Of a stretch of 51,480 bases of DNA, positions 14,528-22,097 are shown piece by piece. Position numbers and translations under genes: made by a program. The first letter of the stretch is position 1; every line of letters starts with the position of its first letter. Source of the stretch: a virus; IMG/VR virus record IMGVR_UViG_3300025012_000123, positions 1-51,480 of that record; one strand, 5' to 3'. Below the pieces are notes generated by a model. It saw only the letters and a program-made list of their open reading frames with translations, made no database searches and was not told the origin of the DNA.

Positions 14528-15011
14528 CAACCCTCCATGACTGAAGGTAATGAGCGGACTTGAGCTTGTCGGCGCCCTCCTCCGTGAAGTCGTTTTCCAA
14601 TGTCGGACGGATAAGCCATGTGGCGTCACGCTCCTCGGCTGCAATGCAGAAGCGGATGATGTCCATAAAGGCTTCATGCCCAAACCGGACAAAGAAATCA
14701 AACAGCGCGGTCTCAACCAGCTCGGCATCCATTTCCAGATACCCGGCAATCTTCGACACGCAGAGATACTGTCCGGCCGGATAGGTTGCTTGTGATAGTT
14801 GGTCCAATGCCGCTTTCTCCATCGCTGAAGGTCTTCCAATGGCGCTATACTTCCCATCGCATACTGGGCAAACTAAGATGAGCCGGTAAGCCCCCTGCTT
14901 TCGCTCGCTGACCAGCGGGACCAGTCGTTGTGTCGTCCCGCATCCACAGCCCAAACCAATTAGGGTCCGGGCCTGTTCTGGAAACCAACGGGAGCCAATG
15001 ACCAGCCACAT
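14511..15011 (-). CDS. Hypothetical protein with N-terminal cysteine pairs
   Basis: 166 residues. GCGCG near residue 22 and CPVCDG near residue 49 look like a split zinc ribbon joined by a beta-hairpin. The C-terminal two thirds are helical (ELVETALFDFFVRFGHEAF). It lies five bases from the upstream gene. Not assigned to a family. Confidence 0.65.
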   Translation of the reverse strand: MWLVIGSRWFPEQARTLIGLGCGCGTTQRLVPLVSERKQGAYRLILVCPVCDGKYSAIGRPSAMEKAALDQLSQATYPAGQYLCVSKIAGYLEMDAELVETALFDFFVRFGHEAFMDIIRFCIAAEERDATWLIRPTLENDFTEEGADKLKSAHYLQSWRVDVSQA

Positions 15012-15015
15012 TCGA

Positions 15016-15288
15016 CTAACCTTCGGCGCCGGGCTCCACTATAGGCCCGGGCTCAGTCTTTTCGACCTTGCCCTGCTTGGTTCCGTAGAATCCGATGAGC
15101 CGGAAGACATCGATATAAGTCCGTCCGCAACTGGCGCACTCGCACTCCCGGCCAAACTCTTCTCCCAGACGGCGGAGAGTATTTGACTTTGCGATTTCAG
15201 TTGAAGGAACGAGACAGTATGGGCAATGTTCGCCATGCTTCTGAGCGTACCCCCATTGAGTTAAGAGCGACTGTTTTTGCTTCGGCAT
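15016..15288 (-). CDS. Phage zinc-ribbon protein (CPYC..CECASC type)
   Basis: 90 residues from ATG 15288, which has AAAGGAAAT just upstream. HCPYC and, about 30 residues on, CECASCGRTYIDVFRLIGF form a zinc ribbon common in small phage proteins of unknown function. The tail is proline- and glutamate-rich. Confidence 0.7.
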   Translation of the reverse strand: MPKQKQSLLTQWGYAQKHGEHCPYCLVPSTEIAKSNTLRRLGEEFGRECECASCGRTYIDVFRLIGFYGTKQGKVEKTEPGPIVEPGAEG

Positions 15289-15445
15289 TATTTCCTTTCT
15301 AGTTGGCGGCACTTCCGGTGAGGCGGCCTCCATTCCTCCCGGCGCAGCACCGTCTTCATTTCTCAACCCCCGTCTAAGGGTAAACGGGTTGGTGCCCTTT
15401 TTGTTCTCAAGTAAATATACTATGCATAAGCCGCTTTTGCAAAGA

Positions 15446-15586
15446 CTATTTTAAACAATCATCCATTCGGTTGATAATCATAATGCACTGTTCAACCTCT
15501 TTCGCTGTCTGCGGGTCGTTCTCCCGTAAGAACGGGAGCTTGGTGTTCTGAAGATAGTCGAGAAACATCTGTTCGCCTTGGGTCAT
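15446..15586 (-). CDS. 46-residue hypothetical protein
   Basis: Start ATG 15586 follows GGAGTGGC. Helical (EQMFLDYLQNT, EVEQCIMIINRM). A TTG start further upstream at 15637 would overlap the next gene but has no ribosome site. Function unknown. Confidence 0.5.
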   Translation of the reverse strand: MTQGEQMFLDYLQNTKLPFLRENDPQTAKEVEQCIMIINRMDDCLK

Positions 15587-15633
15587 TGCCACTCCAATGT
15601 TTAAAGTGCTCGGTATAGGTATCGTTATCGGTT

Positions 15634-15801
15634 TCAATCATCTTTCATCGCCCCGTGGAATTTCAAGTCGGCTTCCAGTTCATCACGGGCGTGAGAGAAA
15701 ATATCCCTGATAGTCTTCTGGAGTTTGTATGGAGAGTTGGCGTGAAAGCGACTGACTAGTCGGTCCCAGTCCTCGTAAAATGCGGCGGTGGATTTAATCA
15801 A
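15634..15801 (-). CDS. 55-residue hypothetical protein, TTG start
   Basis: The frame has a near-perfect AAAAGGAGG four bases before TTG 15801, and the protein (AAFYEDWDRLVSRFH, YKLQKTIRDIFSHAR) is helical and convincing. The much longer upstream frame runs through the structured RNA region and is rejected. Confidence 0.65.
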   Translation of the reverse strand: MIKSTAAFYEDWDRLVSRFHANSPYKLQKTIRDIFSHARDELEADLKFHGAMKDD

Positions 15802-15809
15802 GCTACCTC

Positions 15810-16245
15810 CTTTTCGTTTGGATAGAGCCGCCCCTATTCTTAAGCACCTATGCCTTTCGGGGCATGCGCTTAATAGGGTTCCATGCGTTAGTCTCTTTCG
15901 GCATGGTAAAGCCGTTGAACAGGGCTCGCACTTAAACCCGTTCCCCACTCGCCCTCTAGTCTTTCGACTGTGCTTTTGGGCCGATACGTTGACGGCGGCA
16001 TCCCCGCGGCTGCGAGGGGTCATCGCGTAAAGTCGTGGGTTTCGACACCCCCCAGCTACTTTGCGTCGACCGTGAAAGCCTAGGTCAGAAACCGGTCCAA
16101 GAATAAAAGCGACTGCCTCCACTCTCGGCGTGGGCCTTCCGCAAAGAATTGACGCCGGTGGTAAGCAGAGGCAGACGCAGATTCAGTAGTGTCGTTGGTG
16201 GTTCTTTTGCGGAAGGCCCACTCGACACTATTAATATAAATTAAT
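15810..16245 (-). ncRNA. Candidate large structured non-coding RNA
   Basis: About 435 bp without a credible gene, lying between two leftward genes. Read on the minus strand it forms many helices: 16130-16145 with 16206-16221 (16 bp perfect), 16187-16194 with 16223-16230, 16113-16119 with 16168-16174, 15917-15924 with 15937-15943, CCATGC hairpin 15881-15886/15901-15906, and a long hairpin 15832-15838/15872-15878 enclosing ATGCC/GGCAT (15850-15854/15861-15865). Several helices interleave, implying pseudoknots or switching. It does not match tmRNA, RNase P or SRP motifs that I can recognise. Phage ornate RNAs (GOLLD/ROOL-like) are a possible comparison. Confidence 0.5.
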
Positions 16246-16590
16246 CTATCGTCTTATACAATAGGGGCAGTTCACCATCCCCCGGCCGCCGCAAGCGAAA
16301 CATTTATTTCCGCACCCTGTCCCTCGGCACGAATAGCAGCGTTCGTTTTTATACCCCATTCCACGGCAGAAGTAGCAGGCGCCGCTTCCGTATGTTGGCC
16401 GCCCGCTCCCATTGCAAGAAGTACACATTGATTGAGTCATGCCCATTCCGTTACAGTTGGAGCAGGTGAACGAACATCCAGTCCCGGAACAGTTGGCGCA
16501 CGACACCTGTTTTGCACCATTGCAAAAGGCACAGTAGTCATAAGCCAGAAGCCCAGATACAATCAGCAGGACGGCGAGAAGATACTTCAT
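16246..16590 (-). CDS. Exported DnaJ-type cysteine-rich zinc protein
   Basis: 114 residues. Residues 1-16 (MKYLLAVLLIVSGLLA) form a signal peptide or membrane anchor. The rest is a run of CxxCxGxG-like repeats (CAFCNG, CANCSGTG, CSNCNGMG, CTSCNGSG, CYFCRGMG, CYSCRGTG, CFACGGRG, CPYC), the DnaJ central zinc-finger pattern but about twice as many knuckles and no J-domain. Probably a periplasmic or membrane-tethered zinc/thiol protein. It overlaps the ArdC-like gene by 4 bp. Confidence 0.75.
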   Translation of the reverse strand: MKYLLAVLLIVSGLLAYDYCAFCNGAKQVSCANCSGTGCSFTCSNCNGMGMTQSMCTSCNGSGRPTYGSGACYFCRGMGYKNERCYSCRGTGCGNKCFACGGRGMVNCPYCIRR

Positions 16591-17426
16591 TCTTTCTCCT
16601 TCGGTTTAAAAGCTTTGATGAGTTTGTCGGTCGTCTTTAATATAGCCTGTTTATCGATGCTCTTGATACCGTTCGAGTACCCGGCAAGGTACGCTTCGGA
16701 CAGACTGACATCCATTCCGAAGTAACTGATAACCAGGTTTGCCACCGCCTCGGCCTCAACCTCACGGGATTCCCGGCTCTTCTCGGCCCTTCCGCAATGT
16801 TCGAGGAGGGCATGCGCGGCCTCGTGAACCAGCGTCCGGACCTTATCCGCATTGTTCGACGACTCACTGACCATGATTTCAAATTTGCTGCACCAGCCGC
16901 GGATTTCTCCCGTCGGCCCGGTTTTGACCGGCAAACCGGTAAGCGATTGGACGGCCGGGGCCAGCAGGTCAAAGGAAACGGCGGCCGTATCCGCACTGTC
17001 GTGGGCATACTTCAGGGGCTCGCCCTCGGTCTGCGTGACATCGAAAACGGGCGCCAGTTTGAAGATGAGCTTCTTTTTCTCGTCCGCCTTCTCCTCGCCC
17101 TCCGGCTTATCCTTCTTCGATTTATCGCCGACTAACAGGGGGACAAAGATGTAAATCCGGGCATGCTGGCCCTTGATGACCATCCGTCCCAATTCCTCCC
17201 ACTTCTTGAACGATTGAACGAGCTTCCCGCCCTGGGCATAGACCATGCAGGAGTTATTGAACGAGTAATTGTAAGTTCCGAGTACCCGATAGTGGTCAGT
17301 CAGTTCCCGCATTTTACCGGGGTCAGTCAGCGCCTTGTCGAGAACGGAATCGAGCTTCTCTTTGAGTTCGGATTTTTTATCGATGCTCCACTGCTTGCGG
17401 TCTTCTTTGGTGATTGTCGCGGTCAT
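16587..17426 (-). CDS. ArdC-like anti-restriction protein with zinc peptidase domain
   Basis: 279 residues. The N-terminal half (about 1-130, with YNYSFNNSCMVYAQGG..WEELGR.VIKGQ) matches the ssDNA-binding DUF1738/ArdC N-terminal domain. The C-terminal half has an HEAAH zinc motif (201-205) and a downstream E (about 225), as in ImmA/IrrE-type metallopeptidases. ArdC proteins protect incoming DNA from restriction. A Lys/Glu-rich insert at 100-120 splits the N-terminal domain. Confidence 0.8.
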   Translation of the reverse strand: MTATITKEDRKQWSIDKKSELKEKLDSVLDKALTDPGKMRELTDHYRVLGTYNYSFNNSCMVYAQGGKLVQSFKKWEELGRMVIKGQHARIYIFVPLLVGDKSKKDKPEGEEKADEKKKLIFKLAPVFDVTQTEGEPLKYAHDSADTAAVSFDLLAPAVQSLTGLPVKTGPTGEIRGWCSKFEIMVSESSNNADKVRTLVHEAAHALLEHCGRAEKSRESREVEAEAVANLVISYFGMDVSLSEAYLAGYSNGIKSIDKQAILKTTDKLIKAFKPKEKE

Positions 17427-18403
17427 GCCTTAACCCCTTTCAGTTGGTCGATGAGTTCGGAGGCCCGTTTGAAAGTCATGGTCTCCCGCCGGTAATTGAC
17501 TCCCGAGAGGATAAACAGATAGCGCTTCTGTGAGGGGGTCATTAACCCCTCAACCCCGGGCTCGATTGACGGACCCTCGGAACGGCAGGCCGCCAATTCA
17601 ACCTGCGTGGATTCGAGCTGGGCTTTGACGGACGAGAGTTCGGCGGTCAATTCATCGAGCTTGGATTGATATTCTTTGACCACCGTAGCCCGTGTGCTAT
17701 CGTTGGCGATTCGCTCTTCCGGGGTAGTGGCATGCGAAGGGTCATTGCAGTAAATTCCGGATGGGGCGGTCATTTCAAAGCGGGTCTCGAAATTTTCATA
17801 ATCCATAACCCGCGCCGGCATAACCAAGCCCTGCATTTTGTTGTCATAGCCCATAACCCGGACAGCCTTGAGCGGATTGATGTTTTCATGCATCACCAGG
17901 CAGCGGTTGCGGGGGGCGCAGACGATATCCGCCATCGTCTTGTAAATATCGGCATCCATCGAGAACAGGCGGAAGGCGTCCTTTGGGCCGGGAATGGCTT
18001 CCGCGTAGTTGGGATAATCGCAACCCTTCAGAACTTCGCAGAGGGCATATTCCGGAGAACCGGGGGAGGGAACATGGACGGCAACGCTCGTGTCCCTCCT
18101 GTCCGTATGAGCCCAGAACAGGCAGCAAAGCTCGCCCTCAACGGTTGGCAGACCGATGAAAGGATAGTAAGGCAGACTCCCGCGGCCCGACTTAGGGGTC
18201 TTGAGTTCGGGGAGCTTCAGGATTATGGACTCGGGGATGTTTTTAATGGTCTCGCTGTCAAACCAGGCCATTTTATGGCCGTCGGTGGCAACCGCCCGGC
18301 CTAAAACCTTGTCGAGATAGACGCCTTTTAAAGCAGTTCGCGTTCCATCGACTGCGCACGCCTTGCGGAGCCGGTAAATATACTCGGCAGGAAGATAAAA
18401 CAT
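17423..18403 (-). CDS. Sliding-clamp-like (DnaN-fold) protein with C-terminal extension
   Basis: 326 residues. RTALKGVYLDKVLGRAVATDGHKMAWFD resembles the beta-clamp R-A-T-D-G-H-R-L-A motif, and KMQGLVMPARV resembles the final clamp motif (V-I-M-P-M-R). Between them lies a two-domain-sized region rather than three, so it may be a reduced clamp. A coiled coil (about 235-275) and a TPSQKRYLFIL..ASELIDQLK tail follow. It could tether the phage polymerase or recombinases. Distant similarity only. Confidence 0.55.
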   Translation of the reverse strand: MFYLPAEYIYRLRKACAVDGTRTALKGVYLDKVLGRAVATDGHKMAWFDSETIKNIPESIILKLPELKTPKSGRGSLPYYPFIGLPTVEGELCCLFWAHTDRRDTSVAVHVPSPGSPEYALCEVLKGCDYPNYAEAIPGPKDAFRLFSMDADIYKTMADIVCAPRNRCLVMHENINPLKAVRVMGYDNKMQGLVMPARVMDYENFETRFEMTAPSGIYCNDPSHATTPEERIANDSTRATVVKEYQSKLDELTAELSSVKAQLESTQVELAACRSEGPSIEPGVEGLMTPSQKRYLFILSGVNYRRETMTFKRASELIDQLKGVKA

Positions 18404-18421
18404 GGGTCTCCTTTGAAAAGG

Positions 18422-18508
18422 TTAGCGGGTTTTGAGTTCCCAGTAGCGGAGGAGGGCGCGGGTTGAAAGAGCTCGGTATTTGCGGCCGTTGATTGTGATG
18501 GTGTTCAT
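18422..18508 (-). CDS. 28-residue basic peptide
   Basis: Start overlaps the stop of the upstream gene (ATGA). The product (MNTITINGRKYRALSTRAL) is basic and resembles short phage peptides. No own ribosome site, so coupling would be needed. Confidence 0.4.
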   Translation of the reverse strand: MNTITINGRKYRALSTRALLRYWELKTR

Positions 18509-18936
18509 TTTTGGTCCTTGATTAAAGTAAGGCCGAATCGGATGATTTTTTCTTTCATGGCGGCATAGGCGGCGGTATTGGCGGCATAGGCGGCGGCATA
18601 GGCGGCATTGGCGGCGGCATTGGCGGCATTTTTATTTTTTTCCGACTTATCCGCCAAGTATTTCTTGGCCGCTTCAATTGCTTTTCTGGGATGCGCATCG
18701 TCTGGGTGTTGTTTCTCGTAAATCGAGAGAACCTGTTCGGCCGCGAAAATTGCGTACCGGATTTTATTATCGTGGTTCATCATTCGAGAGACCGTCCAAT
18801 TGGCCCAGTCAAGTTTGGATTGCGCAATGAGCTTATCCACCACGCCTTTAACGGTTCTGGATTTCTGGGCAGCAAACCACATCTTGCCGTCGTGACAAGC
18901 GTTAAATGATTCAAGAATTTTGAGAGTGAGCTTCAT
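18505..18936 (-). CDS. Imm5-like putative immunity-type phage protein with Ala/Asn repeat
   Basis: 143 residues. The central part (KLDWANWTVSRMM, KIRYAIFAAEQVLSIYEK, HPRKAIEAAKKYL) matches the SWKL..W...RCM..RYA..AAE..I..FE..P.D..PR.AIEAA pattern of Imm5-like helical proteins. It is followed by a low-complexity AANAAYAAAYAAN segment encoded by 9-12-bp repeats (18,556-18,630). Function in phages unknown. Confidence 0.65.
   Translation of the reverse strand: MKLTLKILESFNACHDGKMWFAAQKSRTVKGVVDKLIAQSKLDWANWTVSRMMNHDNKIRYAIFAAEQVLSIYEKQHPDDAHPRKAIEAAKKYLADKSEKNKNAANAAANAAYAAAYAANTAAYAAMKEKIIRFGLTLIKDQK
18556..18630. repeat. GGCGGCATA/T short tandem repeat within a gene
   Basis: Alternating GGCGGCATA and GGCGGCATT/GGCGGTATT units keep the frame (multiples of 3) and encode Ala-Tyr/Ala-Asn-Thr repeats, so slippage would lengthen the protein without breaking it. 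Confidence 0.7.
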
Positions 18937-18948
18937 GATTTACTCCGG

Positions 18949-19116
18949 TTAAAAGGGTTTGACTTTCGCATCCTTGGGGTAGATGACAAACGTGTTATCG
19001 GCGCAAGGGACGGTAACTTGCAGAATTTGGTGATAGGGGCCGTCGAAAGGCTCCCCGACAAGAACCCTAGCTTCCGGGTCTTCGAGGAGTATCGCGGCCA
19101 GGCGCTTGGCTTTCAT
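18949..19116 (-). CDS. 55-residue hypothetical protein
   Basis: Start ATG 19116 overlaps the stop of the upstream small gene. The sequence (ILLEDPEARVLVGEPFDGPY then VTVPCADNTFVIYP) suggests a small beta-rich fold. Function unknown. Confidence 0.6.
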   Translation of the reverse strand: MKAKRLAAILLEDPEARVLVGEPFDGPYHQILQVTVPCADNTFVIYPKDAKVKPF

Positions 19117-19229
19117 GAAAACACCACTATTCCATGATTCCAGGCGAGGGAGGCCGCCCCGGCCGGATTCTCACGGCGAAGACGTTGGATGAGGCGGAGA
19201 AGGCGATTGTTTGACGGCTTGCGAGACAT
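19113..19229 (-). CDS. 38-residue basic protein
   Basis: AGGAG lies seven bases before ATG 19229. Arg/Asn-rich N-terminal helix (SNNRLLRLIQRLRREN). Coupled to the following gene by a 4-bp overlap. Confidence 0.5.
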   Translation of the reverse strand: MSRKPSNNRLLRLIQRLRRENPAGAASLAWNHGIVVFS

Positions 19230-19243
19230 GAGGGACTCCTGGG

Positions 19244-19426
19244 TTAAGGTGCAATTCCGCGGTCGTGTTCGGGGAGCGGGATGTTAAGAATCTTTGCAAT
19301 TTGTTCGAGATACCATTGCTTGTGGTGACCGCCGTCGGTGATGACGGCACTTCTCAGCAGGCGCCACAAAGCCATGCTCGGTGACTCTTCGGTATCCCAG
19401 ATGGTTTTACCGATTTTAATTGCCAT
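19244..19426 (-). CDS. 60-residue hypothetical phage protein
   Basis: A small alpha-helical protein with a central HHKQWYLEQIAKIL block, preceded by ALWRLLRSAVITDGG. Similar short proteins with this HHKQWYLEQ pattern occur in phage early regions; function unknown. It overlaps the upstream gene by 11 bp. Confidence 0.7.
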   Translation of the reverse strand: MAIKIGKTIWDTEESPSMALWRLLRSAVITDGGHHKQWYLEQIAKILNIPLPEHDRGIAP

Positions 19427-19643
19427 TTATGCCCGCCCTTCTTTGAACATCCTGCCAATATCCGGACTCGTTGGCGAACCGGCGATAAGCTTCGACTTCA
19501 TCGGGAAAACCCATGCTCAGACGGACAAGGTTAAAGGTATCGGCCTTTGAAATTGCCCGGAAGAGGTTGATGAAGAAGGATTCACTTTTACCTGCATACT
19601 GCCAGTCGACGAGGCGCTGTTCGGCTTGGGTGATTTCAGGCAT
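19416..19643 (-). CDS. Hypothetical phage protein
   Basis: 75 residues from ATG 19643, chosen for its GGAGG seven bases upstream. Helical; FFINLFRAISKADTFN followed by GFPDEVEAYRRF resembles a small conserved phage protein (F..AI..AD..N...L..GFP.EV.A). Function unknown. Confidence 0.7.
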   Translation of the reverse strand: MPEITQAEQRLVDWQYAGKSESFFINLFRAISKADTFNLVRLSMGFPDEVEAYRRFANESGYWQDVQRRAGINGN

Positions 19644-19884
19644 TAAAAACCTCCGGTTGAGAAAGTACAACTTCGGAACTAACAGTCCCATCTCCAGCAT
19701 ATTCTAGATAGCGATTATATCTCATGGGAATGGCACAGATAATGTCGACGTCTTTTCCTTGTCGCGCCATCCTCTTTGCAAGGCCGAAAAATGCATGATT
19801 CGCATTCTCGGCCCGGACAAACGACGCCCCGACCTGCCCATTGTCAGGGTAAATAAAGAGCACAGAGAAGTTTTTAAACTTCAT
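19636..19884 (-). CDS. Hypothetical protein
   Basis: 82 residues from ATG 19884 with GGGGG upstream. Beta/alpha mix with FSVLFIYPDNGQ and an NANHAFFGLAKRM helix. Coupled TGATG with the upstream gene. No family. Confidence 0.6.
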   Translation of the reverse strand: MKFKNFSVLFIYPDNGQVGASFVRAENANHAFFGLAKRMARQGKDVDIICAIPMRYNRYLEYAGDGTVSSEVVLSQPEVFNA

Positions 19885-20012
19885 CACAGCCCCCATTTCC
19901 TGGTGTTAAGGAGATTGAGCTGCGCCTGGGTCGCCCGATTGCTCCGCAGCTTCAGGTCGGACGCGATTTCGAAGAACAGGCCGGAAAGAATGGTGTGTTC
20001 TTTGACGGACAT
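19884..20012 (-). CDS. 42-residue hypothetical protein
   Basis: MSVKEHTILSGLFFEI, then a basic LKLRSNRATQAQLN segment. The stop overlaps the next start (TGATG). GGAGG lies nine bases upstream. Confidence 0.55.
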   Translation of the reverse strand: MSVKEHTILSGLFFEIASDLKLRSNRATQAQLNLLNTRKWGL

Positions 20013-20030
20013 TTGAGACCTCCCTTGAGT

Positions 20031-20369
20031 TTAAAGCCAGTGGATTCCTTCGACGCCGTAAGAGGATTTGATTTCCTCCTCGGTCATTTGCTTTTTCGAG
20101 CGGATACTCTTAATGCAGCGGCGGCACATTCCATATCCGATATCCCGATTATGCCATTGTTTATAGGCCGGAGCATTTCTGCCGCAGCAGTTGCATTCGA
20201 GGTTTTTGACCCTCAGTTTTACGATAACACGTTTCGCCAGGTCGTCGAGATAAAGCGCGGTCTCGTTGGGGAGTATTTTAGCCAGCTCTTCGCGCGCTAA
20301 CTCCTCGGTTTTGAACGGCCCGAATTCTACCGGGTAAAGCATGGCATTCGGGGGTATAATTTTATACAT
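20031..20369 (-). CDS. Zinc-binding phage protein (CNCC..CRRC)
   Basis: 112 residues from ATG 20369 (AGGAG six bases upstream). The C-terminal half has ECNCCGRNA and YGMCRRCI, matching the GRNAPAY.QW.NRDTGYGMC motif found in many phage proteins of unknown function. The N-terminal half is helical (FKTEELAREELAKIL). Confidence 0.75.
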   Translation of the reverse strand: MYKIIPPNAMLYPVEFGPFKTEELAREELAKILPNETALYLDDLAKRVIVKLRVKNLECNCCGRNAPAYKQWHNRDIGYGMCRRCIKSIRSKKQMTEEEIKSSYGVEGIHWL

Positions 20370-20382
20370 TGCGTCTCCTGAT

Positions 20383-20499
20383 TTAATCGATTCCCGCCAC
20401 TTCCAGCCACGCCCACGCCTGTCTGAAGAACAGGACACCGAACAGCCCGGCGGTTAGGGCGCCGGCGAGGAAGATGGAGAGATGGTGATTGAGGTTCAT
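20383..20499 (-). CDS. 38-residue single-span membrane protein
   Basis: AGGAG is seven bases upstream of ATG 20499. One transmembrane helix (LSIFLAGALTAGLFGVLFF) with a Trp-rich tail. Confidence 0.6.
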   Translation of the reverse strand: MNLNHHLSIFLAGALTAGLFGVLFFRQAWAWLEVAGID

Positions 20500-20502
20500 A
20501 GC

Positions 20503-20836
20503 CTACTCCTTGATTGTTGCCACCCAAAGACACGGAGACCAAACGGGGTCCGGCTGCACGGCTTTCACCCGCTCACTCCAGTTCTTAAACTGTTGCCTGA
20601 CCGTCCACCCCGAGCAATCGGCAGGGCATTCAATATGCCCGCAACGAGAGGAAAGACATTGAGAGGGGTAGAACCGCTGTTCAAACCCCTGATTGTTTAG
20701 CTGGCGCGGCCCTTCGTTACTTTCCCTGAGATAGCGATTCCATTCGGCATCGGATGGCGTGGGTAAGAACTGACCATTATCGCCTCCAGGTCCGAAGCCC
20801 GCCCAAGATGCCGTTGATTCTGTTCTGGGTACGCAT
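20503..20836 (-). pseudogene. Probable frameshifted small cysteine-containing gene
   Basis: ATG 20836 has a strong AGGAG site, but its frame ends after 20 codons (MRTQNRINGILGGLRTWRR). The frame shifted by one continues open to a TAG at 20503-20505 with a convincing protein (PTPSDAEWNRYLRESN, CGHIECPADCSGW, VQPDPVWSPCLW) that has no start codon of its own. A single-base change near 20,780 would join the two parts. A sequencing error or a real inactivation are both possible. Confidence 0.45.
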
Positions 20837-20862
20837 GATTTCTCCTGCTGTTGAAAGGTTTA

Positions 20863-21003
20863 TTAAAAGAGATACCGTTCATCCGTGTCCAAATCGACAA
20901 GCGCAACCGTGTAACCGAGACGAACCTGTTTCGCGCATTCATTGAGCGCATTTTCAAGCAATCCGGTAAAAACCGTAACCCCATTGGCAATGACTTGTGC
21001 CAT
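20863..21003 (-). CDS. 46-residue hypothetical protein
   Basis: From ATG 21003 with GGGG upstream. A beta-rich mini-protein (VIANGVTVFTGLLENAL, YTVALVDLDTDERYLF). Unknown function. Confidence 0.6.
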   Translation of the reverse strand: MAQVIANGVTVFTGLLENALNECAKQVRLGYTVALVDLDTDERYLF

Positions 21004-21264
21004 TGGATACCCCGCTGTTAATTGTTTGTTGCTGATAATCGGAATGGCGAAAGCCCGAATCGAGGGACTTAAACCCACCTCGGACTATGCCCGATTGGTT
21101 GACTGTTGGTTACACAATCGCTTTCCCGAAAATCAGGTTTCAGCCCATTAGATAGACCTCGCCCATGGCTTTCGAGAAGCTGTTTTGATATGGCTTCGCT
21201 TTGCACGGGCTCACCCGTCTGAATATAGCTCCGCCTATGCACCGAACCGAAGAGACTGGGAAGC
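21004..21264 (-). ncRNA. Intergenic region with hairpins; possible small RNA
   Basis: 261 bp without a credible gene. On the minus strand it has ACGGG-tga-G-CCCGT and GCTT-ctcga-AAGC hairpins, and a CGAGG/CCTCG stem whose loop contains GGGTTTAAGT, the same ten bases seen in a hairpin of the 15,810-16,245 RNA candidate. Evidence is limited to these hairpins. Confidence 0.3.
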
Positions 21265-21900
21265 TTACAGGGTCGTTAAATCCACCTTGTTCGTTTTCGC
21301 AGCATGCCGGGCGGCGCTAATCATTTCATCGTCACCCTGCGCAAGCGCTTGTTTAAACCACTGCCGTATGTCTTCCTGGACCTTGACGGGTGCGGCCTTG
21401 ATAGGCGCCTTGATGGGTTTAACCGTTGCCCCCTTGCGGCCATAGCCGACTTTAGCGTCACTGGTATCAATATCAGAACCCGCGGCAATCAGGTAAGGGC
21501 TATTATCGGTTGATGCAACAACCTCGGAATAGACGCCCGCCTCTTGTGCGGTCAAATCACCAACCTTAACCCCTAATCGATTGCACTGCCTGCGGTAAGT
21601 CTCAAGTTGGCTATCGGCGTACCCCTGATGAATCATCAACTTGACGGATGACCCCACAACAGGCCGACGATAAAGGGCCATGATTTCCGTCTGTTCCGCA
21701 TTGCCCAACCGCTTTTGATAGCCAATGGTTAAGCCCTTGCGCTTTGATGCCTGAACCATGATACCAGCCTGAACCTGTTGCTCTGACTCCGACAAGATAG
21801 CACCCTCCCTGATGGACCGAGAGCATGCTTGCGCTATTTCCGCAACTATCCCCTCTTTGACTGGCGCTGATTCGCCTTTAAGTCTGTTGTAGATTGCCAT
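21265..21900 (-). CDS. Hypothetical early protein
   Basis: 211 residues. The N-terminal third is helical and acidic/basic with no motif. Mid-protein QLETYRRQCNRLGVKVGDLTAQEAGVY suggests a small helical domain. A Lys/Ala/Pro-rich linker (KGATVKPIKAPIKAAPVKV) precedes a terminal helix pair. It is among the first large genes of the leftward transcript from the operator region. No family recognised. Confidence 0.7.
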   Translation of the reverse strand: MAIYNRLKGESAPVKEGIVAEIAQACSRSIREGAILSESEQQVQAGIMVQASKRKGLTIGYQKRLGNAEQTEIMALYRRPVVGSSVKLMIHQGYADSQLETYRRQCNRLGVKVGDLTAQEAGVYSEVVASTDNSPYLIAAGSDIDTSDAKVGYGRKGATVKPIKAPIKAAPVKVQEDIRQWFKQALAQGDDEMISAARHAAKTNKVDLTTL

Positions 21901-21901
21901 T

Positions 21902-21991
21902 TTATCCCCCTATGGTGATTAGTGCATGGACGATTGCGATTATTGCCGTTACCATACTGACGACATACATGGCAGTCTGTGAGTGTTTCAT
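21902..21991 (-). CDS. 29-residue membrane peptide
   Basis: MKHSQTAMYVVSMVTAIIAI and onward: a single hydrophobic helix, with AAAGGAG upstream. First gene after the operator/promoter region. Confidence 0.5.
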   Translation of the reverse strand: MKHSQTAMYVVSMVTAIIAIVHALITIGG

Positions 21992-22097
21992 TCTCATTCT
22001 CCTTTTTTTTGTTGCCGTGTCGATATGCTAAATGTACGGTTTTATGAAATTGCTGAATTTTACGAATAGCCAGAAGCGCTTTATTATGTAACAATGC

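Noticed and set aside
15802-16122. Long N-terminal extension of the leftward gene at 15,634
   Set aside because: The extension runs through the structured RNA region and has unnatural composition. A TTG with a near-perfect ribosome site at 15,801 gives a clean protein.
15810-16245. tmRNA or group I intron
   Set aside because: A T-arm-like GGGTTTCGACACCC and a GGGGAAC/GTTCAAC resemblance exist, but no matching acceptor half, tag frame, P7 pair or interrupted exon could be found.
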